From positions 62,001-126,000 of the forward strand of contig NZ_CP050133.1 in NCBI RefSeq assembly GCF_011612585.1: 64,000 nucleotides of DNA, in the 5' to 3' direction. This document shows, piece after piece, positions 26,009 to 35,793 of this stretch. Under the pieces are notes generated by a model. The model saw only the letters and a program-made list of their open reading frames with translations, did not search any database and was not told the origin of the DNA. Both the position numbers and the translations under genes were made by a program. Every line of letters begins with the position of its first letter. Position 1 is the first letter of the stretch. This stretch comes from Streptococcus cristatus ATCC 51100. GTDB lineage: Bacteria; Bacillota; Bacilli; Lactobacillales; Streptococcaceae.

Positions 26009-27257
26009 AGAAAGATTTGTATTTGGCGAACAGCCATTTATCTATGAAAAAAATGAAACAAGCTGGCAGCTGAGACTGAAGAGATCTGATGTAGCCAGTC
26101 AGGATTTGCGTGAGCTCCTGCTTTTGGATTTGCATCATCCCCTCTTTTTGGAGCAGACTATGGAGGCAGATGAGGATAGTGTGGCGTTTACATATGAATT
26201 AGAGCCTTACGGACTTAGCTATGGAGAACTCAAGACTCGTACGATTTCAGAGCGGCTTCGTTTAGCGCTGAATGTGTTTTCTCTAGAGTCAGCCTTAGAT
26301 CTACCAGTGACTTTTCTGCTCCATCCAGATAATCTCTTTATCACTAAGAATGCTCAAGCTAAAATCGCTTATAGAGGTGTACCAGGGATCATGACTCCCC
26401 ATTCTTTATCAGCAGAGGACTTTTTACGTCAGGCTAAATGTTTTACAGTGACACTTTTTAGCGACTTAGACTTTATGGATCTCTACAATGGATCGCTAGA
26501 ATTAGAAACTCTACCAGACTTTCTTAACGAGCTACGCCAGACAACGACCATATCAGATGCGATAGCTGTCTTAGAAAAATATTATTTGGAGAAAGCGGCT
26601 CAGGAAAAGGCAAATTTAGTTTTGGTGCCAAGCAGGCGCCACCGAGTTTTTAAATTAGCAACGATCTGGTTGACAGCAGGTATCATTCTGCTCTTCATTC
26701 CTTTAGTCTATCTGATTTTCCTACAAAATCCTTTTAAAGAAAAACTTTTGCAGGCAGATACTGCTTTCATCAAAGTTGACTATAGTGGGGTAATCACAGA
26801 GTTAGAAGGAGTAGCACCCTCTAGCCTGCCAAATACTCAAAAGTATGAATTAGCTTACTCTTATATTCAAGGTTTGGAGTTTTCTTCCGATCAAAAGAAG
26901 GTTATTCTTAATAATGTGACCCTCAAATCAGATGAGCTTTATCTGATTTATTGGATTCAAATTGGTCGCAATAAGTTTGAGGATGCTCTAGATACTGCGA
27001 AGCGTATTAATGATAGCGACTTGATTCTTTATGCTTTGACCCAAGAAATCAAGCAAGTTCGTGAGGATGATAAGTTGTCAGGCAAAGACCGTGAAGCCAA
27101 ACTGGATTCCTTGGAAAACGAGTACAAGAAATATTGGGATAGTCGAAGTGAGCTTTTAGCAAGTGAGTCTAGCTCTAGTACATCCAGTCAGCAAGATGAA
27201 GCCTCTGATAGCAAGTCTTCAACTGAGACGAAATCTAGTGCGTCCTCGAGCAACTAA
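26001..27257 (+). CDS. essB: EssB, type VII secretion pseudokinase-like membrane protein
   Basis: A 418-residue protein starting at GTG 26001. The N-terminal ~200 residues form the cytoplasmic kinase-like domain without catalytic residues (for example YGLSYGELKTRTISERLRLA). One membrane helix lies at ~222-242 (LTAGIILLFIPLVYLIFL), and the extracellular C-terminal domain follows. It ends in a serine-rich low-complexity tail (from ~390). EssB bridges EsaA and EssC in the channel. RBS overlap with esaB couples their translation. Confidence 0.92.
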   Translation: MTEERFVFGEQPFIYEKNETSWQLRLKRSDVASQDLRELLLLDLHHPLFLEQTMEADEDSVAFTYELEPYGLSYGELKTRTISERLRLALNVFSLESALDLPVTFLLHPDNLFITKNAQAKIAYRGVPGIMTPHSLSAEDFLRQAKCFTVTLFSDLDFMDLYNGSLELETLPDFLNELRQTTTISDAIAVLEKYYLEKAAQEKANLVLVPSRRHRVFKLATIWLTAGIILLFIPLVYLIFLQNPFKEKLLQADTAFIKVDYSGVITELEGVAPSSLPNTQKYELAYSYIQGLEFSSDQKKVILNNVTLKSDELYLIYWIQIGRNKFEDALDTAKRINDSDLILYALTQEIKQVREDDKLSGKDREAKLDSLENEYKKYWDSRSELLASESSSSTSSQQDEASDSKSSTETKSSASSSN

Positions 27258-27280
27258 AATAGGCCAAGGAGTAAGAAAAC

Positions 27281-30200
27281 ATGACAAAACAAGTAATTTT
27301 CTATACAAAAGGCCTACGCTATGAAGTAGGAGTGGAAGGAGATAAAACATTCCTGCTCGGTGCAACGGAGAAGGCTCAAGTCTATCTCCAGCAACAAGAC
27401 AGACCTATACAGCTGAAGTCAGATGGTGAGGAGGTCTTCTACCAATATGGTGAGGAAGTTGGACTATTGAAGGACGGCTTGGCACTGGGGGATACAGTCT
27501 TTTATCTGCGGGATGCCGAGCCACGAGTCTATGATCTTTTAGATCAGCAGGAGCTCCATGTCGGATCTCAAAAAGGCGCTCTTATCAAACTGGACGAAGA
27601 TATTGAGCTTCTTTTGAAAAAGTCTCAAGGTAGCTGGACTCTGACACGGCTCAAGGGAGACTTTTATCGAAACAACCACTTAGAAAAAAAGGATCAGCAG
27701 ATCCTCAACTTTGGTGATGAAATTAGTATTGGATCTGTGACTATCAAGATATATCCAGATGAAGTATGGCTTTATGGCTTTGCTCAGGCTGGTAGTCAGT
27801 TAGCTTTGAGGGATCCGTCTCGTTACGGATTTTATGAAGATTATCCCGACTACCATCGTTCCCCTCGGATTATCTATCGAAGCTCAGAGGAAAAAATCCA
27901 GATTGCTCCGCCAAGTAAAGAGCCTAATAAGCCTAGTGATGAGCTCTTAAGACTGATTGTGCCTCCCCTTCTCATGGTTGGGGTGACGGTGCTGATTACA
28001 CTAGTCCAGCCACGGGGGATTTATATTCTGGCTACGGTTGTTATGTCTATTGCCAGTGTTATCTTTTCTGTTCGTGGCTTCTTTAAAAATCGTAAGAAAT
28101 ATAAGGCTGATAAGAAGGAACGGATCGATCTTTATCGTCTCTATTTGAAAGATAAGGCCATAGAATTGGCTCGTTTGGAGCGGGAACAAAAAGAAGGAAT
28201 GCATTATCACTTTCCGACTGTTCTGGAGTTGACCGATCTAGTTGAGAGCTACAATCACCGGATTTATGAAAAGACATCACTTCATTTTGACTTTCTTTAC
28301 TACCGTTTGGGGCTAGGCAAACTCCCAACTAGCTACCAGCTGACCTATGGGCAAGAGGAGCGCAGTGGGAAGAAAGATGCGCTAGAGGAAGAGGGATACG
28401 CTCTCTATAGTCGTCATAAAAAGATTCCGGATATGCCTATTCCTGCTAATCTTAGCCATGGTCCAGTGGGCTATGTTGGCCCGAGAAATCTAGTATTGGA
28501 GCAGTTGCAACTTCTAGTCATGCAGCTTGCCACCTTCCACTCTTACCATGATGTGCAGTTTATTACGATCTTGCCTGAGGAGGAGAGAGACCAATGGTCT
28601 TGGATGCGTTGGCTTCCCCATGCTAAGCTTCAAGAGCTAAATGTTCGCGGTTTTGTTTACAATCAACGGACACGGGACCAAGTTTTAAACAGTTTGAACC
28701 AAATCTTAAAACTGCGCCGTAGCCAAAAAGAGGAAGCCTCTCATAAGGAGAGCACGCTTTTCCATCCCCATTACGTTGTTTTAGTGACAGATGAAAAGCT
28801 GATTTTGGATCATGTGATCATGGAGTTCTTTACCGAAGATCCGACGGAATTAGGCTGTTCTCTCGTATTTGTAGAGGATGTGATGAGTTCCTTGTCTGAG
28901 AATATCCAGACGGTTATCAATATCAAGGACCGCAATACGGGACAACTGGTCATGGAAGAAGGAGTCTTGAAGGAAACCGACTTCCGCTTGGATCATTTCC
29001 CAGCAGATTATGACAAGGAGCGAATTGCTCGTACCTTGGCACCGCTCAATCACTTGCAGAATCTCAAGAGTTCGATTCCAGATACCGTTACCTTTATGGA
29101 GATGTATGGAGTGGAGACCTTTGAGGACTTACAGGTATCAAGTCGTTGGAAAAAGAATGCCCCTTATAAAAGCTTAGCCGTGCCGATTGGGTTACGTGGC
29201 AAGGATGACCTGGTTCAGCTCAACCTGCATGAAAAGGCCCATGGGCCTCATGGTTTGATTGCAGGAACGACGGGTTCAGGGAAGTCAGAAACCATCCAGT
29301 CCTATATTCTGAGTCTGGCTGTCAACTTCCATCCTCATGATGTCGCCTTTCTCCTCATCGACTACAAGGGTGGGGGAATGGCCAATCTCTTCAAGAACCT
29401 GCCCCATCTCTTGGGGACCATTACCAACTTGGATGGTGCCCAATCCATGCGGGCTTTGGCTTCTATCAATGCGGAGATCCATCGTCGTGAACGGCTCTTT
29501 GGAGAGTTTGAAGTCAATCACATCAATCAATACCAGAAGAAATTTAGGAATGGGGAAGCGACCGAGCCCTTACCTCATCTCTTTCTCATCTCGGATGAGT
29601 TTGCAGAGCTCAAGGTTAACCAGCCCGACTTTATCAAGGAGCTGGTATCTATCGCTCGGGTCGGGCGTTCCCTCGGAGTTCACTTGATCCTAGCCACTCA
29701 GAAGCCGTCTGGGGTCGTAGATGATCAGATCTGGTCCAACTCCCGCTTTAAGTTGGCGCTTAAGGTAGCCGATCGTGGCGACTCTATGGAAATGCTTCAT
29801 ACACCAGATGCGGCAGAGATCACTCAGACAGGCCGAGCTTATCTGCAAGTCGGCAATAATGAAGTCTATGAACTCTTCCAGTCAGCTTGGTCGGGGGCGG
29901 ACTACCAGCCGGATAAGGATGATATGGGGATTGAGGATCATACCATCTATCTGATCAATGAATTGGGTCAATATGAGATTTTGAATGAAGACCTATCCGG
30001 CTTAGAAGAGGCAGATGAGATCAAGGAAGTTCCGACCGAGCTGGATGCGATCGTGCAACATATCCAGCTCCTGTGTGAAGAGCAGAATATCCCGCCAGTA
30101 CCACAACCTTGGTTGCCACCGTTGAAAGAGCGAATCACACTAGAGGACTTGGAAGTCGTGCAGCCAGCAGAGGCTTGGAAGCAAGAGAAGTCTCTTTCCT

Positions 30201-31681
30201 TCCTACTCGGGATGGCGGATATCCCACAGGCACAGAAGCAAGAAGCTGTCTCTATCAACCTCTCTAAGGATGGGCATGTCCTTCTTTACGGAAGTCCAGG
30301 TACAGGGAAGACCACCTTCCTGCAAAGTGTGGCTATGGACTTAGCGAGAAAGCACAGTCCCAAGGCCCTTACTATGTACTTGATGGACTTTGGGACCAAT
30401 GGTCTAGCGCCCTTGTCTAAGCTTCCGCAGGTGGCAGATACCATGCTTTTAGATCAAGCAGAGAAGATTTCTAAGTTTGTGCGGATTATGGAGCGAGAGC
30501 TCAACCGCCGTAAGAAACTCCTATCGGACTATGGCGTTGGGACCTTGGATCTCTATCGTCAGGCTAGCGGTCAAGAAGAGCCTTCTATTGTCATTCTCTT
30601 AGATAGCTATGAGGCAATCAAGGAAGAGGCCTATGAGGCAGAGGTCTTCAAGCTCTTAGTGAGAATCTCCCGTGAAGGTCTCAGCATCGGAGTGCATCTA
30701 TTAATGACAGCGGGCCGTCAGTCTAACCTTCGGGCCCAACTCTACTCTAACTTCAAGCACCAGCTGAGCCTGCCACAGAATGATGTGAGCGAAGTTCGCT
30801 CGATTGTGGGATCTACGCCATTAGCTATGACCATGGAAGATATCAAGGGTCGAGCGCTCATTAAGCGTGAGGAAGTTGATGTCATCCAGCTGGCTCTGCC
30901 AGTAGCGGGTGTCAATGATGCGCAAGTCCTCAATAACCTTCGTCAGGAAGTCGCTTCTCTCCAAGAAGCTTGGAGCGGACAACGACCAAGTGCCATTCCG
31001 ATGGTACCAGAGGAGTTGACGGAGGCAGAATTCTATGGTCGTGCAAGTGTACAGGCTGCCTATGAACAAGGACTCGTACCTCTGGGACTAGACTTGGAGA
31101 CAGTTGAGCCGGTTACGTGGAATCTAACTAAAGGAAATCTCCTCTACTTAACAGATAAGGAAGAGCAGATGGTAACCTTCGTGAAGCACATTGCCAAAGG
31201 GCAACAGAAGGTCATTGTCTTGGCGCCAAAGTATCATAATCTGCCTGAAATGGAAGGTGTGACGATTCTTGCAAGTCCAGAGGAATATCTAGAAGGATTA
31301 GATATGATGGAGTTCAAGGTTCAGGAGCGTTTAGAAAAGAAACAGAGAGACCATGTCGCAACAGTAGTTGTTTACAATTTAACCGAATTGGTGGGAGAAT
31401 TAAACTCAGAAGTGCTTGATACTCTAGCTTATGTCTTAGAAAAGGGATCTCGGGCTGGTTATGGCTCAATCGTAATGAGTTCACCAGCGCTCGCTAAACA
31501 TATTGATGTGGTCTCAAAAATTGCTCGTTCTTATAAGCAGGCTGTTGTAGGACTTCGGTTAAGCGACCAATCAGTTCTGACCGTGACTAATAGGTCTGTC
31601 CGTGAGCCACAGTTGGAAGAACAAGAACACTACTATGTAGCCGATGGATTGGCAAGTAAAATGAAAGTATTAATGATATAG
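27281..31681 (+). CDS. essC: EssC, FtsK/SpoIIIE-type ATPase motor of the type VII secretion system
   Basis: A 1466-residue protein. Residues 1-190 hold two FHA-like domains, two membrane helices follow (~228-268), then three ATPase domains. D1 has Walker A GTTGSGKS (662-669) and Walker B-like LFLISDEFAEL. D2 has GSPGTGKT (1004-1011) and IVILLDSYEAI. D3 (about 1250-1466) lacks a Walker A motif. EssC powers secretion, and its C-terminal third determines which effectors are used. The C-terminal variable region is followed directly by the effector genes. Part of this gene (29807-30321) is duplicated in the array at 38000-38514. Confidence 0.96.
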   Translation: MTKQVIFYTKGLRYEVGVEGDKTFLLGATEKAQVYLQQQDRPIQLKSDGEEVFYQYGEEVGLLKDGLALGDTVFYLRDAEPRVYDLLDQQELHVGSQKGALIKLDEDIELLLKKSQGSWTLTRLKGDFYRNNHLEKKDQQILNFGDEISIGSVTIKIYPDEVWLYGFAQAGSQLALRDPSRYGFYEDYPDYHRSPRIIYRSSEEKIQIAPPSKEPNKPSDELLRLIVPPLLMVGVTVLITLVQPRGIYILATVVMSIASVIFSVRGFFKNRKKYKADKKERIDLYRLYLKDKAIELARLEREQKEGMHYHFPTVLELTDLVESYNHRIYEKTSLHFDFLYYRLGLGKLPTSYQLTYGQEERSGKKDALEEEGYALYSRHKKIPDMPIPANLSHGPVGYVGPRNLVLEQLQLLVMQLATFHSYHDVQFITILPEEERDQWSWMRWLPHAKLQELNVRGFVYNQRTRDQVLNSLNQILKLRRSQKEEASHKESTLFHPHYVVLVTDEKLILDHVIMEFFTEDPTELGCSLVFVEDVMSSLSENIQTVINIKDRNTGQLVMEEGVLKETDFRLDHFPADYDKERIARTLAPLNHLQNLKSSIPDTVTFMEMYGVETFEDLQVSSRWKKNAPYKSLAVPIGLRGKDDLVQLNLHEKAHGPHGLIAGTTGSGKSETIQSYILSLAVNFHPHDVAFLLIDYKGGGMANLFKNLPHLLGTITNLDGAQSMRALASINAEIHRRERLFGEFEVNHINQYQKKFRNGEATEPLPHLFLISDEFAELKVNQPDFIKELVSIARVGRSLGVHLILATQKPSGVVDDQIWSNSRFKLALKVADRGDSMEMLHTPDAAEITQTGRAYLQVGNNEVYELFQSAWSGADYQPDKDDMGIEDHTIYLINELGQYEILNEDLSGLEEADEIKEVPTELDAIVQHIQLLCEEQNIPPVPQPWLPPLKERITLEDLEVVQPAEAWKQEKSLSFLLGMADIPQAQKQEAVSINLSKDGHVLLYGSPGTGKTTFLQSVAMDLARKHSPKALTMYLMDFGTNGLAPLSKLPQVADTMLLDQAEKISKFVRIMERELNRRKKLLSDYGVGTLDLYRQASGQEEPSIVILLDSYEAIKEEAYEAEVFKLLVRISREGLSIGVHLLMTAGRQSNLRAQLYSNFKHQLSLPQNDVSEVRSIVGSTPLAMTMEDIKGRALIKREEVDVIQLALPVAGVNDAQVLNNLRQEVASLQEAWSGQRPSAIPMVPEELTEAEFYGRASVQAAYEQGLVPLGLDLETVEPVTWNLTKGNLLYLTDKEEQMVTFVKHIAKGQQKVIVLAPKYHNLPEMEGVTILASPEEYLEGLDMMEFKVQERLEKKQRDHVATVVVYNLTELVGELNSEVLDTLAYVLEKGSRAGYGSIVMSSPALAKHIDVVSKIARSYKQAVVGLRLSDQSVLTVTNRSVREPQLEEQEHYYVADGLASKMKVLMI

Positions 31682-31693
31682 AAAGGGGAAAAA

Positions 31694-32011
31694 ATGGCTG
31701 TAATTTTAGAAAGTGAAACAGAAGGGAAAGAGGCTCAATTGGCAATAATTAGATCCAGAATGCGACAAATTGAGAAAGTCATTGCTGGTTTGAAAGGTAT
31801 CACTACCAAAGTTGAGTATGTTTTATCTGATAATGAAACAATAAAATCCATATATCATTTAGCTGGTAAAAAATATGAAAATTTAACCACTGATGAAGAA
31901 GCGATTCTATCTGATGTTGAGGGAGCTTTTAATAAGAAAAGATCAACTGTTATTGGTGATTTAGAGTCTAAATATAGAGCCCTTCAGCAAGAAGCATCAC
32001 TTTTGCTTTAA
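31694..32011 (+). CDS. Small helical protein, probable type VII effector partner
   Basis: A 105-residue, almost entirely helical protein (MAVILESETEGKEAQLAIIR, then SRMRQIEKVIAGLKGITTKV), start ATG 31694 after AAAGGGG. It lies 12 bp after essC and 37 bp before the large effector. LXG effectors in streptococci need small alpha-helical Lap-type adaptors encoded next to them, and this gene has the right size, composition and place. No WXG motif is visible. The assignment rests on context rather than on a recognised domain. Confidence 0.6.
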   Translation: MAVILESETEGKEAQLAIIRSRMRQIEKVIAGLKGITTKVEYVLSDNETIKSIYHLAGKKYENLTTDEEAILSDVEGAFNKKRSTVIGDLESKYRALQQEASLLL

Positions 32012-32048
32012 GCGTAATATTTTTCACGTTTATAGAATAGGAGTACGA

Positions 32049-34187
32049 ATGGCAACTATTACAATAACCAATTTGGAGCAGCTTAAATTTTTTGGCGAAA
32101 AGATGAAGGAACTAGCTAAAAAGTATGAGTCTGGAGTAGTACAAGCAAATAATAAATTTAAATTAAAAGTTTCGGGAAATGAAGGACTTGTGATTAAAGA
32201 GTTTGTAAATAAACTAAACACAATCCAAAGTCAAGTTTTTGAGAGCTATCCATCTTATCTTGAGGCTTTTGGAGCAACAATGTCTAATTATGAATCTTTT
32301 ATGACTGCTTTGGGATTTGACAAGGAAGCTTGGTCAAAGGATGGAGAAGAAGGAGTTGAGGGAGCTACACAAAAGCTCAAAAAAGATCAAAAAACTAAGA
32401 TTGAAGATATCCAGAAAAGCTTAGATAGTTATTTTGCGACAGCATCGGCGATTCTAGGTTATGGGGAAATTAGTGTATTTTCAGAATATGAAAATGCTTC
32501 AAATTCGCTGGATGCTGCCGCAAGCAAGCGTACAGGTGTAGATGGGGACATGCAGTCCTACTATGAACTATTTATTAGTGGACTAAAAACAGCAAAAAGC
32601 AACCTTGATGCCATACAAAATGTTTTAAATCATGCTCGCTATTTAGGGGAGTTGGATCCAAGCGCGGTTGTTCAAGCAATTGCTGAGAAACGCATCACAA
32701 GCGTCAGTCAACTAGACGCTATAGATGCTATCAGTGATTCTGGAGATGGGAAAGTCATAGAGGCGCTTTATTCTCCAGCTCCCTATGATAATCTTGGGAA
32801 AATAGATGCGACACATGTTAGCGAGAACATGATGACGGTTGTATATGGATTTATTTTTACAGAAGTTGAGCGCATTCAAGAAGGGAAGAGTGATTTTTCA
32901 AACATAAAAAACTTTTTAGATGCACTTCAAGATCAAGATTCTCCTCATGTAAAGATTTATACAGAAAAGTTGATTAAGGGAGGGGATCGCTATGGCTTGT
33001 TACTTATCGGAAAAGCATTTGAAATTAAACCTGAATTTCCTGAGAATGGCTCTGTTGAGGATTATGAGAAGTATAAAGAGGAATTGTTGAAAGCTGAACC
33101 AGAATTAGCTAAAATTCGTCAGAAACTTTTTTTAGCAAATTCTTTGACAGGTTTATTTGAAGGGATGAATGTTTTCCAAGTAGGGACCGATAGAATTCCT
33201 CAATCAATGGGAGAAACTGTAGTGTCTCATCTGATGGATACAAAATCTCTTAAATTGACAACACAAGGTCTCGCTTTTAACATGAAGCACTATCAAGTTG
33301 GAAGTAATGGGCAGGTGCATGTGAGTTCTTATGATTATGCACTTTCCGTTTTTGGAGAAAAGGAGGCGAAGAATGCTCTTGAACTGGATGAGAGACGAAA
33401 TAAAGCTGCACTAGATTTTTTGTCAAATGTTATGAAGATGGGAGCTTCAATGGCGGCAGGTCCATACGGGCCACTCGCTGCAATGGGGATTACTGTTCTC
33501 TCAGATACATTCACTTATAAAGATGGAGTGTCAGACCATATTGAAGCCGTTAGAAATAATAAGGACTACTTTTCTGGTAAGTTTGCTAAGCCGGCCGGTT
33601 TATCCTTGGATGCACTGTATGCCGTAAGTAAATATATAGAAACTTCCAATGAGATTACAGAGCAAATGGTTAAATCAGATACAGCTTTGAAAGCTGCATT
33701 AGTTGACTATGGAGGTCGCTCTATTACGGATACAGTTAGAGGAGATTACAGTTATAAGGCTGTTAGTTTTACTCCGCAGTATGATCTTCAGTCGGCCCTA
33801 CAGATTCATGACATGGATAGGACAGGCTTGAAAGCTCTCACATTCCATAAGGCCTTGGAAAATGGAAAAAGTGTTGAGGCAGCTTTAAAAGATGTAGAAA
33901 AATCCCAAAAAATCCTGGAAAGCATCCCAAGTGATAGTGGTCCCTACACAGAAGAAGTGAAAAATTATCTCCGAGGAAAAGGAGACAAAACAATTGATCA
34001 AGTCGGGATTACCAAAGTCTGGAAGGGATTACATGGAGCGAGTGATAAGAAAGCACTCATAGATTCTAAAGGTGAGTCTTATACTCGAGAGAGATTAGCT
34101 AGTGAATATATTGATGTTTATAAAAAAATAGCAGAAGGAGGATTCTTACCAAATGAAATACCTAAAGACTCTCAGCTTCCGAACTAA
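32049..34187 (+). CDS. Full-length LXG-like polymorphic toxin, type VII effector
   Basis: A 712-residue protein. The N-terminal ~200 residues are helical, with an LXG-like start (KFKLKVSGNEGLVIKEFVNK, residue ~40). A middle helical region follows, with a glycine/alanine-rich hydrophobic stretch (KMGASMAAGPYGPLAAMGIT, ~465). The C-terminal ~150 residues contain FTPQYDLQSALQIHDMDRTG, a core shared with the two headless modules at 35762 and 38516. The next gene is a TipC-like immunity gene overlapping by 35 bp. S. intermedius TipC protects from TelC, a lipid II phosphatase, so a TelC-type cell-wall precursor target is plausible but unproven. Confidence 0.7.
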   Translation: MATITITNLEQLKFFGEKMKELAKKYESGVVQANNKFKLKVSGNEGLVIKEFVNKLNTIQSQVFESYPSYLEAFGATMSNYESFMTALGFDKEAWSKDGEEGVEGATQKLKKDQKTKIEDIQKSLDSYFATASAILGYGEISVFSEYENASNSLDAAASKRTGVDGDMQSYYELFISGLKTAKSNLDAIQNVLNHARYLGELDPSAVVQAIAEKRITSVSQLDAIDAISDSGDGKVIEALYSPAPYDNLGKIDATHVSENMMTVVYGFIFTEVERIQEGKSDFSNIKNFLDALQDQDSPHVKIYTEKLIKGGDRYGLLLIGKAFEIKPEFPENGSVEDYEKYKEELLKAEPELAKIRQKLFLANSLTGLFEGMNVFQVGTDRIPQSMGETVVSHLMDTKSLKLTTQGLAFNMKHYQVGSNGQVHVSSYDYALSVFGEKEAKNALELDERRNKAALDFLSNVMKMGASMAAGPYGPLAAMGITVLSDTFTYKDGVSDHIEAVRNNKDYFSGKFAKPAGLSLDALYAVSKYIETSNEITEQMVKSDTALKAALVDYGGRSITDTVRGDYSYKAVSFTPQYDLQSALQIHDMDRTGLKALTFHKALENGKSVEAALKDVEKSQKILESIPSDSGPYTEEVKNYLRGKGDKTIDQVGITKVWKGLHGASDKKALIDSKGESYTRERLASEYIDVYKKIAEGGFLPNEIPKDSQLPN

Positions 34188-35061
34188 GGTGTTTGTGGGA
34201 TTGCTTTTAGTTTCTTTGGTGGGCTATGGTGTCTATTCCTATACTTGGCCCATATATGTCCAATGGCAGGAAGACCATGAGGTATTGATAGTTAAAACGG
34301 AGGTGGAGCGTATCGAAACCTTTGGTTCCCAGAATCGCTATGTTTACTATAAAATGAAGGAACTTATGACTCCAAATGTTCTATCTAACTATTTTGTCAC
34401 AAGTAATGCAAAATTTGTTGGGAGGAGCGACAGTAATTTAGTGGAATTAACACTAGATGTTTATGATCTCAATCATTTAGAGAACCTACCAAAGACGATT
34501 GATGTAGTCAAACTGATCCAAACCTATGACCAAAATTATAGAGTAGATTTTTATTCTACAAGAAATTACACTAATGATGGGAAAGATTATTTAGTTTTTT
34601 CTTTGAGGAATAAGCAAAATAGAGAAGATAAGAAGGAGGTTGCTTTGGATGTAGCTTCTGAACAGATAGTGCCAGCTCTACCTACAGATAAAGCAGAATC
34701 AAAACGAACCCCTTTTTCGTTCGATTATACCAATCTAGATAAGATAGCTACTGAATACGGCTTCATACCCACTTACGATTTAGCCTACAGTAATGATTCA
34801 AAAGTGAGAGAAGATACTAATATAAACTTTATTAGGGACTACCCCGAATATTATAAGGCTATGGAGGGAGCCGCTAATATAGTAGTTAGAAAAGGAGCCT
34901 ATTCCGATCCGGAAGCTATTTTCCAAGATATGCGCCATTGGTTTGCGCCGGTCGGTCAGGATAAGCTAGATGTTGTTGGGATAGATCCCAAAACAAAGGA
35001 AGAGACTCCGCTCAACAGTTACCAAGAGTATCAGGAATGGTATGAGAAACACATAAAATAG
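34153..35061 (+). CDS. TipC-like immunity protein 1 (membrane-anchored)
   Basis: A 302-residue protein with one N-terminal membrane helix (residues ~10-28) and an extracytoplasmic rest. Its signature end, DMRHWFAPVGQDKLDVVGID, then KTKEETPLNSYQEYQEW, recurs in the three other immunity genes here and is typical of proteins called TipC family. ATG 34153 follows AAGGAGG inside the effector gene, and the 35-bp overlap ensures co-production of toxin and antidote. Its surface location fits a toxin acting outside the membrane. It should be the cognate partner of the 712-residue effector. Confidence 0.75.
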   Translation: MKYLKTLSFRTKVFVGLLLVSLVGYGVYSYTWPIYVQWQEDHEVLIVKTEVERIETFGSQNRYVYYKMKELMTPNVLSNYFVTSNAKFVGRSDSNLVELTLDVYDLNHLENLPKTIDVVKLIQTYDQNYRVDFYSTRNYTNDGKDYLVFSLRNKQNREDKKEVALDVASEQIVPALPTDKAESKRTPFSFDYTNLDKIATEYGFIPTYDLAYSNDSKVREDTNINFIRDYPEYYKAMEGAANIVVRKGAYSDPEAIFQDMRHWFAPVGQDKLDVVGIDPKTKEETPLNSYQEYQEWYEKHIK

Positions 35062-35079
35062 ATTTGGAAGGAGGATAGT

Positions 35080-35481
35080 ATGATAAAACGACAAATTAAG
35101 GTGGATGAGATACAGTCGATTCAGGCTTACTTAGAAAACTATATGGGAGCAGAAGGATCCAACTTTGTCTCTACCGGTGTAGTAAATGATGATTCTGCTC
35201 AGTACCTAGACGATGCATTTGGAGCTGCGGCCAAAAGTAGTAAAGACTTAACATCAGTAGTAACTGGACTAAATTCATTTTTAAGTAAGGTTGCAGGAGC
35301 TTTCCAAAAATCGGACCAACAGTTAAAAAACATGATTGATGGGAAGCTGGAAGAAATCCCGACTGGAACTCGTGAACAGAGACAAGACTATTATGTTTCG
35401 CAGGGAAAAGACAGCCAAGAGAGAGGCATGCGAAGAAAACAAGTTGAAATGAATAATGAACGTTATCGTGATTTTCCGTAA
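35080..35481 (+). CDS. WXG100-like/DUF3130-type small type VII protein 1
   Basis: A 133-residue helical protein of the TIGR04197/DUF3130-like kind (Lap1 adaptors of LXG effectors). Two helices are separated near residues 50-60 (GAAAKSSKDLTSVVTGLNSF). The C-terminal tail SQGKDSQERGMRRKQVEMNN ends in RYRDFP, which is also the end of the 37491 protein apart from one residue. GGAGG ribosome site, 18 bp after the immunity gene. It may target an effector to EssC or be secreted itself. Confidence 0.65.
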   Translation: MIKRQIKVDEIQSIQAYLENYMGAEGSNFVSTGVVNDDSAQYLDDAFGAAAKSSKDLTSVVTGLNSFLSKVAGAFQKSDQQLKNMIDGKLEEIPTGTREQRQDYYVSQGKDSQERGMRRKQVEMNNERYRDFP

Positions 35482-35657
35482 TGACGACTTTCCTCGTAAC
35501 GGGAAATAATCGTTCCTTATCCACTCTAATGGGTTAGCGAAAAAAGTTAAGCTATTTTTCAGAGGCTTTCAAATATTTTCTTACAACAAATGGAAGAAAA
35601 CCACTTGCTTCTTATGTTGATTAATCGTTTTAATCTTGATGCGATGACAGTATAAGT

Positions 35658-35695
35658 AAACTCCACCTGAATTATTTCAGGTGGAGTTTACTTTT
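35658..35695 (+). terminator. Terminator of the first effector cassette
   Basis: CTCCACCTGAA (35661-35671) pairs with TTCAGGTGGAG (35676-35686), flanked by A and T runs. A near copy ends the second cassette at 37894-37923. Confidence 0.85.
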
Positions 35696-35712
35696 CTCAT
35701 CTTATCTTAGCA

Positions 35713-35736
35713 CGGTATCTCTCATATGGTATAATG
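35713..35736 (+). promoter_or_regulatory. Repeated promoter-like block, copy 1
   Basis: A 24-bp stretch ending in ATATGGTATAATG (extended -10 TATAAT at 35730-35735), identical to 37947-37970. No good -35 is present. Confidence 0.5.
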
Positions 35737-35747
35737 GGAGAAGGGGT

Positions 35748-35793
35748 GTTTCTCATCTCAGATGAGTTTGCAGAGTTTAAGGTCAACCAGTAA
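35748..35793 (+). pseudogene. essC fragment (about 45 bp)
   Basis: Reads FLISDEFAEFKVNQ and then stops; essC has FLISDEFAELKVNQ at the D1 Walker B region (29582-29623). It marks a recombination joint between essC and the effector array. Confidence 0.65.

Larger units (their letters stand above)
35482..35761. other. Array spacer 1: terminator, promoter-like block, essC scrap
   Basis: No intact gene. A terminator (35658-35695) is followed by a 24-bp block (35713-35736) that recurs at 37947-37970, then by a piece similar to essC 29582-29623 that runs into the next open frame. Confidence 0.65.

Noticed and set aside
31120..31681. Loss of the third EssC ATPase Walker motif as a defect
   Set aside because: Degenerate D3 domains are normal in EssC proteins, so this is not unusual.
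35500..35660. Possible transposase remnant in the first array spacer
   Set aside because: A short translated stretch (FQRLSNIFLQQMEENH) has no convincing transposase motif and no terminal repeats were found.
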